Assembly: GCA_903632075.3 (NCBI GenBank)
Contig: CAHIKZ030001194.1
Location: 501,001 to 565,000 of the forward strand
Length of the DNA stretch: 64,000 nucleotides
Source: Acanthosepion pharaonis
Lineage: Eukaryota > Mollusca > Cephalopoda > Sepiida > Sepiidae
Direction: 5' to 3'
Position 1 is the stretch's first letter. Each line of letters starts with the position of its first letter. Position numbers and translations under genes: made by a program. Of the stretch, positions 54,891 through 64,000 are shown piece after piece. The notes beneath the pieces were generated by a model, which saw only the letters and a program-made list of their open reading frames with translations, had not been told where the DNA came from and did not search any database.

Positions 54891-57769
54891 TTATCAATAT
54901 ATGATATGTTTGTTTATACGCATATATGCGTATAAATATACATATTCAGTTATCAATGAAATAACATAAGTATAAAGCGCAAACATCATTGTCGCTTTTG
55001 TAACTATGTAAGTCTTTTCTATACTTTACCAGCAAATCCTTCTATTTCATATCTCCATCTATATGCTCTTTTCCTTAGGGTTTTGTAACACATTAAGCAT
55101 TAATCGGTCAAACTTTGCGATGTTTGCTATCCTTTGTTATGCGCCTGCTCAGCTCCATTTTTTGTCGCATGATTTTTTTCTGTTTTATCTTCGTCTGTTC
55201 TTTGAGTCATGTTGACTTGTTTTCCCTCATGCGCGCACACACGCATATATATATAGAGAGATGGCATAAAAATGTGTACTCTAGCTGATAACAATTGTTT
55301 GTTCTGTTGGCAATTCTTCTTCTGTTTTTAATTTTATATTTTCTCTTTTAAAATTATTTTTCCATTAAAATAAATTCTTCATTGAATTACTTCAATGAAC
55401 AACCAGGAACTGATAATATCGAAAAGTAAGTTTATATATTATGGAGAATTCTCACCGTTCAATAAGTTTATAAATATTTTCTAACTGGCATAAATTATTT
55501 TAGCTTCAGTGGAATTCATCTTTTGTAGATAATTTCATGGCACTCATTAATTTGCATTTTCTTCTCTTGTTTAGGCAGAATTCTAATAAGATATGAAATC
55601 TTGTTTGTATATCATAACTTAGCAATCAGAGAAAAAAAATCTTTGATTTGAAACTAGACGGCTAAATCTATGGTGTGACCGATCTAGTTTTAGTTAAATG
55701 TGATTTTTACATATATATACTAAATTCACTTAGTCAGTGGTTGCTACTTAAATGTAGACCTGCTTCAAAACAAAAACTCTTAAGAGAATTAAAACCTGAC
55801 ATTTTAATAAGAACAATGAAGCCTGGTTTCTATTATCCGATAATTTTGAACTTTCTAATCTGAATTCTATTCTGAACTCTCATATTTGCCAATGAAAGTT
55901 CGGTTCTACTTTTTCACAGAAATAATATCAGAATTCTTTTTATGTTCTTTAAATCTGCTATAAATCTATTTATAATCCCAAAGATATACTAAACTACACA
56001 AAAATAATCAGATTTTGACTCTACATCCTCACGAAATAGGAATCGCTGAGTCATAAGACAATATTTATTTATTCATTCACATATTTCTAATCTTTAGCGG
56101 AACATCCAGTGTGCTCACTCAAGCTCATGTTTTCTTGGTCCTATAAAACACAACACGCAAAAAATTAGTCCCTGGAACATCAGTTAATATAAAGCATGAC
56201 TAACTCAAGTTAATGCTATTTTTATACGCAAGTGGTTTGAAATAACTACCAAGAAATCCGGGTGTGAAACAGGTGGGTTCTTACGGCGAAATAGTTGAAA
56301 TATTTGCTGACTGTAGTCCATTGAGTGTTTGAAGTCTGTGTGATAGCTATGCAATCGTTTTTAATTGGGTAACTTTAACTGGAATTTCGTTCATTCTATT
56401 TGGTCTTTTTATGTTTGATTTTGATGTTTTCCGACTTTTCTTTCATTTTTATTTGCCCATTTGTTATTGTTTTTTCTTTTAGCCCTCGTTCAACTCAATA
56501 TCTGTTTTTAATTTCATTATTTCATAAATTTTTTTCTTGTATTTCAACGACTCTTGCTTTTTCATTTTATTACACGCCCTTCATTCTTTTTGTTATTTGT
56601 TCACTTATTTGCAATTTCTTATTTTCTATACTTTTGTATTTCCTTGTGTATTTACAAATATCTTCAAGTAGCAAGGAACAGACTTGTCACAAAATTGACA
56701 CCCAGTTACAAAGAAATTACAATAGTTTAATCAATTTTGACAAATTTTAAGTTTATTTTTTATGAAAAAGAAGAATCAGCCGTTGTACGTTCTGATCTTT
56801 TTCGGATAAATTGGTATTTCTCAGCTAACTCTTTATTCAATCCATACATTCAATGAGATATTTCCATATACATACAATGTTAAACACCTTTGTGTTGCTT
56901 ATCCTTTTTTTCCAATGAACCAATGTATATGAATTTTCAGCACAACCAAGCCCAGGGATTAAACTCACAACAACTAGCGAAGCAAATATGTGTTATTTAA
57001 AGCAACGTTGTGTACCTCTTGGTGATGAAATTCTAGATCCTTATATCCAGTATCTGTACTCCGATGATATTGAAGAAAGGCTTCGGATAAAAATTCAAAG
57101 AAACTTACCAATTACGAAGATAGGGACCGAAAGGATGTAGAGTAAAACGGCCGAGAGTATAAAACCAAGTTCAACATGTTGATGCCAATACCAAAGTCTA
57201 TAGTAAGGATAATTCTTTATTCCCAAACTCCGAAAAATATTGAGTAACAAAAGTCAACTGGACAAAACTTCAGAGCAAAATATGCACTTGCATTTGAAAA
57301 ATCAATTGAAATTCAATTAATTAGTGAAAATTAAAACTTTCGCTATTTATTCGTCCATCACTGAAATTAAAAAGTTACTTAAAGCATTTAAGGGAAATCA
57401 TTTTTTTTCCATCAGTACAATCGGCTTATTTAACTTTATGAAAGCATAAAACATATTAATCTGAATCTAATGGAAAAAGAATTTAAATCGGTTTGAATGT
57501 TTATCGAAAATTAATATGTTGAGGGTTAATTAATGCGCTGGGATCTGGAAATGTAAATTGTTGTGCCTCTTACATTTTTCGATACAAACCGGATGTTTAC
57601 CGCTCGACTGCGTAAATATGTTTTCTGCGTATAGGCTCCGCGCATACATCCGCTTTAATCAAATTAAATCGAACAATTTATTGACTAGTCTAGAGCCACT
57701 CACGCTCTAAAACCAAAATCTTAATTTGGATCCGAACAACAGATATATTTTCTCTAATTAAAACAAACT
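54891..57769. other. AT-rich DNA, nothing recognised
   Basis: The hydrophobic 116-codon ORF at 56400-56750 is Phe/Ser/Leu-rich from T-rich DNA and not convincing. A B-box-like GAGTTTAATCC (minus, about 56950-56960) could belong to a decayed SINE. Confidence 0.35.
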
Positions 57770-58040
57770 CAACACAGACCAACTTGGACGTTAAGCCCGG
57801 CAAGCTGAGGGACGCGACACAAATCAGCCTTTATGCAACCGTCGGTTGCGCTGGCCTCGGTGAGTGCACCGATCCCTCTTTCTAGTGCAATAGGAGGGCG
57901 CGGCCTCGGGTAGCTGTTCCCCAGGGCCGGCACATCTCAGTATGATTTTCCTCAGTTGCGACTCTGTCCTTTGACGGAGTCGCCCCTGAGTGCACTCTGC
58001 ACAAGGACAAAGATGTAACTGAAAGATGATAAGTAATGTG
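57770..58040 (-). other. GC-rich block of unknown nature
   Basis: Clearly richer in G+C than all surroundings except the LINE ORFs. A 75-codon minus frame (58051-57824) is Arg/Cys-rich (CPCAECTQGRLRQRTESQL, CAGPGEQLPEAAPSYCTRKR) with no recognised domain. It could be a fragment of an unknown mobile element, an exon, or a structured RNA. Confidence 0.3.
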
Positions 58041-58505
58041 TTACAAATCACGTGAGCGGGAATAATATTTTATTTGCCCATAGTCATAGTCAAAGTCAAA
58101 TGTATTCTTTTTTTACTTGAATTTACAGCTGCCGAGGTTCTGTCTTTTAGCTTATCCATTTCCGCCTCTGCAACAAAATAAATGATATCCTAACAATAAA
58201 AACTAAAATACTGTTTTGCTTAGCAACTCTCTAATTTTATTTGTGAAGATATGTTGTAGTAAGATATGAAAAGTGTATTCATGCTAACTTTAAAAACTTT
58301 TTCAAATTAAGTTAAATTATTTTTTAATATAGTAGCACTTATGCGTTGATTTGTCCAGACGAGTGTCCTATTTTTGTTGATATCGTAACAGTTTTAGCTG
58401 CAGGTGACTGTCGGAGTTGCTAACCCTTTGGAAATTTCGAACCAAACTCTGTATTCAGTCCATGAACAAACAAGATGCGAACACAACTTTGACTGAATCC
58501 GTGTA
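58041..58505. other. AT-rich DNA, nothing recognised
   Basis: No repeat boundary or coding block. Confidence 0.4.
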
Positions 58506-58506
58506 T

Positions 58507-58571
<65 letters not shown>

Positions 58572-58584
58572 TAATAATAATAAT
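58506..58584. repeat. (AAT)n microsatellite
   Basis: About 26 ATA units with one interruption (AATAACAATAAT). Confidence 0.96.
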
Positions 58585-59160
58585 TCCTAATCTAAAAAGT
58601 TCAGAGAAAAATTAGCTGAAGTGTTTTTGTTTAATAATGGTGCTTTAATGTAGAAACATAAGAATTATCAAAAAATAAAAAAGTAACCAAATGTATTTTT
58701 TTTAGAAACACTTTAAAAATTGTTTTTGTTAATTCAGCATATATGTAAGCGTTTTATGTAATGAATAATAATGTTCTTTAAAAAGTAAAATCACTAACAA
58801 GTGAAGATGATTTAATTAAACACTGTTTATTTTTTCGTTTTTATTATTAATTTGATACATTATCATCAAGTTAATTATTAAAACGAATTTGCTACTTTTC
58901 GTTTGAAAATAAACAGGTTTTCTGGTCTGTCGAGCTGTTTAACCGAGCAGCGTTATACTTCTGTGTTGACATAAAACTTCTGATTAACTTGAAAATCGTT
59001 AGATTCAAATGATTTTCCAGAGAAAGGATTATAATTACTCTTTAATTTTAAATTTTATGTTAGCATACGAGTTGAATTAGCATATATACGAAGAAATCAG
59101 ATGCTTTTAATTAATTTATGGTCATCCATATATCGTATATAACGAGTACAAAATTAAGAG

Positions 59161-59162
<2 letters not shown>
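58585..59162. other. AT-rich DNA, nothing recognised
   Basis: No repeat boundary or coding block. Confidence 0.4.

Positions 59163-59230
<68 letters not shown>
59163..59230. repeat. (TA)n(GA)n microsatellite
   Basis: About 23 TA units followed by about 11 GA units. Confidence 0.96.
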
Positions 59231-59892
59231 TTTTAATACAAGCATAAAATGTGTCACTTAGCTGACTGATATTATATTCAACATCCAACTCTAGAGTTTT
59301 CTAGACAAATTGTTCGGTCCACTCATCAGGAGGTTCCAACAATTGATTCTCTCATTTTTCGGTATTTTTTTACTGAATCAGAAAATAATATATAATAGCG
59401 TAGTCATTTCTCTCCAAATTTATTTATTTTTCTCAGCAGTAAATGGACTGCTTCACTATCTTAACAATAGGTTATAAATAAGTGTTTGCCACAAAAAACG
59501 CAATACCTAAGTTTTAAAATGAATTTTTAAAAATTAAAAAAAATATCTTGAAGCTTTTATTTCAAGCTAATATATTAAATTTAATGTTTCAAAAGAGCAA
59601 AATACTTTACTGTAGTTAAAAATGAATTTAAATTGATTGCTAATTATTTTTTAATTTCTAAAAATTTTTATTGCGGGGGGCATATATGTAAAATCACTTG
59701 ATAAATATAACCGCCTTTTTTATATAATGTTTTTAACGGCCCAGTAATCTTAAAGATTTATGAAAATATTCTAAGTAACCTAATGTTTTATTGAATTTTA
59801 GGTACTTTGGCTTTAAATTTACTAAGGGTTACTGCTCTTATTTTCTGATAATGTCGTGCATGGACGTCGGTATTTTAAAAAATCAGTACGTT

Positions 59893-59894
<2 letters not shown>
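59231..59894. other. Unassigned DNA with a CTGATGAG block
   Basis: On the minus strand, CCTCCTGATGAGTGGACCGAAC (59318-59339) followed by ACAATTTGTC looks like a decayed hammerhead core, but no stem I pairing was found. CTAGAAAACTCTAG just after it is a separate small hairpin. The rest is featureless. Confidence 0.25.

Positions 59895-59946
<52 letters not shown>
59895..59946. repeat. (CA)n microsatellite
   Basis: About 25 CA units. Confidence 0.97.
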
Positions 59947-59948
<2 letters not shown>

Positions 59949-61756
59949 TCAAAATTCTTTTTAAAATATTGGGTAGCTGAATTGTAGTAAGGTTTTCCAT
60001 TTATGATTAGCAAATATAGTATTTACTTAATAACAATATCACCTAACTGTTACAAATTAATACAGAAATCTAAAAGATTTAAAACTTTTTAAATTATTGT
60101 AAAAATTCATTATTCATCGAATTTTTTCTTAAGACAATAGCGTCCATAATATACAAATATACATAAAAGCAATTAAAAGATTCTCTAATTAATTCTTAGT
60201 TCTATTTCATTTTTTATTTTACAATACAGAACAGATTTTTGGTAACTGGTGGTCCAGTTTTACAAAAAGAAAAATTGATGATTCAAATTGTCCAAGGACT
60301 TCTGCTTAGAATTAATATAAACATTAAGCGGCACAAAAAAAGAGAATTTCTCGAAATTTGTTAAAAAAGAAAGCTTTCAAAACTAATTTAATTCATGTGT
60401 GAATAAGTCCTTAAAGTTTAAATAATATCCAACAATTATTTGATTTTTGCAGGAATGTCCAAATTAATGTGTTTTTCATCGCAAAATGACGCTAAAATTT
60501 CCTATACTAATTTATGGTTCCCCACTAATGCAAGAAGAAACAAAAAAATTGTATGGTCTAAAAAAGATTAAAAAAATATAATTTAATAATTAAAAAACCC
60601 TTTGGTCTTTCCTCTTAATAATAATAATAAAGATTTTGCTAAAACTTTGGTTTTGTTAAGTTTGGGGCATTTCTCGTCATGTATGCTCATTTTTTTAGCG
60701 GTACCTTGTTACAAATATTGGCAAATAACAATATATTTATATATGAGAGATTATGAATTGTATTGACAGGTATAGACACCTGCCATAAAAAATGTACCTT
60801 TCAAAACAATTTCTGCAAAAGGTAAGTATTATTTTTACAAAATCCAGTAAAATAATAATAGTTAAATTAATTTTCGCCAATTCATTGAAAGAATACTGAA
60901 ATATAGAGAAGACTTAATCTCCAATGACATTCTGTTACCGTTCTTGTGAAAAATAAATGAGTATAAATTATAATAGAAATGAAAGTTCGAACAGATATCA
61001 ACTTAAAAGAGGCATTTTCAAAGGAGATTCTATTCCCAACTGAGTTTGGTAACAGTACTGATACTGCTTAAATGCATCTTTTATTCATTTACTAGCTTCA
61101 TTATAAGATTTGTGAACAATCCACACCCACAAAAAATAGGAAAATTTACATACACCTAATAAATTCACTAATTTTTGAGAAAGACATCAACCACTGGTTA
61201 TATATTGAAGTCTGAAACTATTTGCCAACATTAAAACTGAATCTTTGATACAACTAATTAGAAGGAATTCAACTGGTTAACGACACTGAACACAAAAAAA
61301 GTTTTGGAATATTGGAATCAAATTCGATTAGACGGGCTGAAATGAAAGAATAAGTATTAATACAACAGAAAAACAAGGACAATGTAGGAAACATGACTCA
61401 ATTTTAAAGGAAAAAACATAATTTATATTTACACAGGCAGACGAGAAAATTAAAAAAAAAACAAACAAGAAATAAAAATGGGAAGGAAACAACTGTATGG
61501 AGATTTTAAGAAACAATAAAATAAAAGCCAGTTACAGATGCAATGACATCAACATTCAGAGCACTTGAAGAGAGACTTTTAATTCCTATTAATAGCATCC
61601 CAGTACATCTGCAAACTATATTAGAGTTAAGAGAGAGACCAGAAATAGCAAAATAGTAAATGTGTTCTATATGGACTGCTAATCACACAAAAGCGAATGC
61701 AACGGAAAAACAAAATAGGGAAAGGAATTCATATAGAATTGTGCAAATGATTCGGA

Positions 61757-61757
<1 letters not shown>
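59947..61757. other. AT-rich DNA containing repeat R2 copy
   Basis: Apart from the R2 copy at 60595-60705, nothing is recognised. The 62-codon minus ORF at 61328-61516 has no domain. Confidence 0.35.
60595..60705 (+). repeat. Dispersed repeat R2, copy 2
   Basis: Shares the ordered blocks described for 39104-39215 (GGTCTTTCCTCTTAATAATAA, TTTTGTTAAGTTTGGGGCAT, CATGTATGCTCATTTTTTT). Function unknown. Confidence 0.5.

Positions 61758-61851
<94 letters not shown>
61758..61851. repeat. (TC)n(TA)n microsatellite
   Basis: About 30 TC units, then about 17 TA units. The TA end lies 3 nt from hammerhead H5, on its 3' side. Confidence 0.97.
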
Positions 61852-61854
<3 letters not shown>

Positions 61855-61985
61855 GTCATTCGCAGACAGTTCTGTTTCGCTGTATCACAGCTCCTCAGTG
61901 CGACTAGACAACCGAATGCCTCAAGCCCGAATTGAAACCCAACCAATTTGTCAGAGCTTCTACCACTGAGCCATCTTCATACGAC
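61852..61985 (-). repeat. tRNA-headed SINE carrying a hammerhead ribozyme
   Basis: On the minus strand: A box TGGCTCAGTGG (61963-61973, full match to the tRNA consensus) and a B-box-like GGTTTCAATTC (61929-61939), with normal tRNA spacing. About 20 nt of linker and then hammerhead H5 follow, ending at AATGACATAA and the (TA)n tract. The unit is about 130 bp. A Pol III transcript from the boxes would contain the ribozyme. No encoded protein. Schistosome SM-alpha repeats are a known precedent for a Pol III-type promoter plus hammerhead. Confidence 0.75.
61855..61909 (-). ncRNA. Hammerhead ribozyme H5, core intact
   Basis: On the minus strand: stem I 5' strand GTC-TAG-TCGCA, core CTGAGGA, stem II GCTGT-GAT-ACAGC (five perfect pairs), GAAA, stem III ACAG/CTGT over AA, cleavage-site C (complement of 61865), then stem I 3' strand TGCGA-AT-GAC. 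TCGCA/TGCGA and GTC/GAC pair around a small internal loop. All conserved core residues are present, and the 10.1-11.1 pair is G-C. Cleavage is predicted between 61865 and 61864. Type I topology. Activity itself is inference. Confidence 0.85.
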
Positions 61986-62858
61986 AGAACAAGTCAGCCA
62001 AATCTAGCGTATTGTTTTTACAAACGTAAACAAACGCCAAGCAGCGAAAGTGCTCCATTCAGTTTACTGAAGATACAAACCAGAAGCTGTCTTATCTAAG
62101 AGAGAGAAGTATATATATGTGCAACAGAGTAGTAACCGTGATTCAATGTTTTAATATATGAGAATGTCTAAGCTTGCCGATGTCGACACGTGATAGTCTC
62201 GAAGATCAAAAACACTGTCAAGAATATTACGTTTTGCGTAGCACTGATCCAATCAAAGAAACGACACGAAAACGAGCAGTAGCCGCAGCAATAGTACTGG
62301 CTCATATGTATATAAAGAGATATTATAGTCTATATAAATTATAGTGTATATAATTCTAAATATATTAATAATTAATAGTGGCTTCCATGGAAAATTAAGT
62401 GACAATCATAGCTTCAAAGTATTTGAGCTATAATTATTATTATTACAGGAGTAGGACAAATAGTAAGGATCGAACTCACTACATTATGGAAATGATCCAT
62501 CCTTAGTAAAACGAGTTTACTAGATTAGATGTCTATGCTTATGTATTATATTAACATACGGTTTGATATGCCTCGCATATTTCAGAATATAACAATAATG
62601 TAATATTTGTTTTAGTCATAAGTAACTTCCGTTTTGAGAAATAATTGTAATGACGAATGTATTATCTTAACTATTTGTTCCTTAAATGTAACTCTGAAGG
62701 AAATCGCCACATAAATGTTCAGGTATTTTCCAGCTTTTCACTCTTCATTTTTCTTTGTGGTCTATTGGAATCACAACATTCACATTCACTGTCTGTCATT
62801 TTTTGGTATGATAACTAAATCTGATCTTGCTTTCGACTTTGAAAATTCAGTAAAAGAA
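61986..62858. other. Unassigned DNA with a B-box-like sequence
   Basis: On the minus strand GAGTTCGATCC (about 62464-62474) matches a tRNA B box and is followed by CCTGTAATAATAATAA, as in a SINE tail, but the A box is not clear. Otherwise featureless. Confidence 0.3.
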
Positions 62859-62969
62859 TTTGAGGTTGCTTGACAACAAACAGAATTACCTCCTAAGAAA
62901 TGGTAAGAAAGAAATTTGGGATTGCTTGGCAACAAACAGAATGACCTCCTAAGAAAGTGAAAAGTAAAT
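62859..62969. repeat. Two-copy tandem repeat, period 56
   Basis: TTTGAGGTTGCTTGACAACA... is repeated at 62915 as TTTGGGATTGCTTGGCAACA..., both with CAGAAT-ACCTCCTAAGAAA. A small local duplication; the overlapping minus ORF is a consequence of it. Confidence 0.85.
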
Positions 62970-63357
62970 AAGAATCTGTCACTTACGCTCACATGACATA
63001 CATCACCAAGTGGGATTTTGGTATTGTGATTTTAGTTACCCGATGACCTCTGACGACAACATCATGCGGTTGTAAGCGTTGAGGAATGCCCCTACAAGCC
63101 TATTCCATTACTTGTTGTGTAGGGAGTAAGAAAATTTCGTCCCAGAGATCTTGAGTGTAACTATTTAATGGGTAAAGGATAAAGGAAGATCGTGCCCAAA
63201 GAAATACAAAGAAATAATCATACTTTCATCCCAGATGCGACCCAATTAACCTAGGGGAAACGGTACACAAACATTATTCCTGAATTCTATATTTCACATT
63301 GCGGAAGATAGAACAACCGACTTTTGGGAACATTCTACAGCAAATTTGTCTGCCTGT
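62970..63357. other. Unassigned DNA
   Basis: Nothing recognised. Confidence 0.4.
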
Positions 63358-63601
63358 TGTTACGAACATTCGAACTTCAAATACTTGAAACACAAACGTT
63401 TGAACTGACATCCAATATCAGTTAAATGTTCTTTTATTAATTGTACGTCTGTCACTCCATACTTTTCCCCCATTTTGTATTTTGTTATATAAAATTTATT
63501 TGCAAATGTTAATCTTGTGTTTGTTGTTCATTGGTACCTGTTCGTGTATTTCTATTTGAGCGAACCCACCTTTTTTTTTTTTTAATCTGGGGTTCATAAC
63601 A
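63358..63601. repeat. LTR-like sequence (possible solo LTR)
   Basis: Starts TGTTACGAAC and ends GTTCATAACA, near-perfect inverted 10-bp termini of the TG...CA kind, 244 bp apart. It contains a T-run near the right end. The flanking 5-mers differ (CCTGT versus TTATA), so integrase-mediated insertion is not proven. Confidence 0.45.
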
Positions 63602-63638
63602 TTATACGTTACGAATACGCAACAACATATATTAAAAT

Positions 63639-63699
63639 ATTTACCGCTTACACGACCCGGGTTTTAATCATAAGGATTCTTCAGGTGGTATTGGCAAAT
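63639..63699 (-). ncRNA. Hammerhead-ribozyme-like motif H6
   Basis: On the minus strand: stem I ATTTGCCAATACCAC / GTGTAAGCGGTAAAT (outer seven and inner three positions pair around an internal loop), core CTGAAGA, stem II ATC-CTTAT-GAT, then TAAA in place of GAAA, a palindromic stem III ACCCGGGT with no spare loop, and the cleavage C. Palindromic stem III is the arrangement thought to work as a dimer in Penelope-type hammerheads. The second core box is damaged. Confidence 0.6.
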
Positions 63700-63718
63700 T
63701 ATAAATTTTATGAATATA

Positions 63719-63781
63719 ATTTGCCAATATCAGAATATGTAAAAACGTATAGTTGAAACGCCAGTCATGTAACCGGTAAAT
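63719..63781 (+). ncRNA. Hammerhead-ribozyme-like motif H7 (degenerate)
   Basis: Plus-strand relative of H6: ATTTGCCAATA at the left, TTGAAACGCCAGTC then ATGTAACCGGTAAAT at the right. Stem I strands and GAAA are retained but CTGANGA is lost. With H6 it forms a head-to-head inverted pair. A (TA)-rich tract follows at 63805-63849. Confidence 0.5.
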
Positions 63782-64000
63782 ACACCAACTGTTTCATAAT
63801 ACCTCATATATATTATCTCATATATTCATATTATATATATATATATATGTTAAGAAATGGACAAGGTCCGACAATTTATTTATTAAAGACATTTTTATTT
63901 ATGTTTAACGTTGTTATTTTATAGATACAAGTATTTAAGCAAATGCTCTGTTTAAGATAAACAGTATTAAATAACATTTACTGGCCTGAATGTCGAGAAA
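63782..64000. other. TA-rich end of the window
   Basis: Contains a short (TA)n tract at 63831-63849; otherwise nothing recognised. Confidence 0.4.

Noticed and set aside
56400..56750. 116-codon Phe/Leu/Ser-rich ORF as a membrane protein
   Set aside because: Same reason: T-rich composition explains the hydrophobicity.
59318..59345. CTGATGAGTGGACCGAAC followed by ACAATTTGTC (minus) as an eighth hammerhead
   Set aside because: One A of GAAA is missing, stem II is not pairable and no complementary stem I strands were found. At best a decayed copy.

Overview
The window is AT-rich eukaryotic repeat DNA with no host gene I can defend. The mix of elements points to an invertebrate, most plausibly a mollusc of the cephalopod type: Penelope-like elements, tRNA-headed SINEs, Tc1/mariner relics including a MADE1-like mini-mariner, several non-LTR retrotransposon families and dense (TA)n/(CA)n microsatellites. 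That assignment is inference, since no species-diagnostic gene is present. Almost every long ORF is either a broken retroelement or transposase ORF or a microsatellite translation.

Layout. 0-9 kb: a solo LTR with a 5-bp target duplication, a hammerhead-like motif beside (TA)n, a DDE transposase relic, a LINE reverse transcriptase relic and a Penelope-like RT + GIY-YIG relic. 9.4-13 kb: an internally deleted Ty3/gypsy-type element with two 141-bp LTRs and a perfect 5-bp duplication, lying between two 5S-rRNA-derived SINE/pseudogene copies. 15-18 kb: a LINE endonuclease relic and microsatellites. 21.8-36.5 kb: a nested composite on the minus strand. Two related about 7-kb non-LTR elements (L1/Tx1-like, ORF1 with CCHC knuckle, ORF2 with APE endonuclease, RT and C-terminal CCHC) lie head to tail inside an LTR. 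The same 13-mer sits at the outer edges and at the junction between them. 39-46.7 kb: a second solo LTR (opposite orientation to the first), a LINE RT relic, a foldback element, three hammerhead-like sequences, a Tc1 relic, a Penelope endonuclease fragment, a tRNA-SINE and a MADE1-like element. 50-55 kb: further LINE and Tc1 relics. 55-64 kb: mostly unassignable AT-rich DNA and microsatellites, then a tRNA-headed SINE carrying a hammerhead ribozyme, an LTR-like sequence and a head-to-head pair of hammerhead sequences.

The most interesting signal is a series of hammerhead-ribozyme-like sequences (CUGANGA, stem II, GAAA, short stem III, cleavage H, stem I). One at 61855-61909 (minus) has all core residues and all three stems. 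It lies just downstream of a Pol III A/B-box head and just upstream of a (TA)n tract. Five or six of the eight or so instances have a (TA)n or (CA)n tract on their 3' side. This fits what is known of hammerheads in Penelope-like elements and retrozymes, and Penelope relics are present in the window. The SINE/ribozyme/microsatellite arrangement deserves follow-up.
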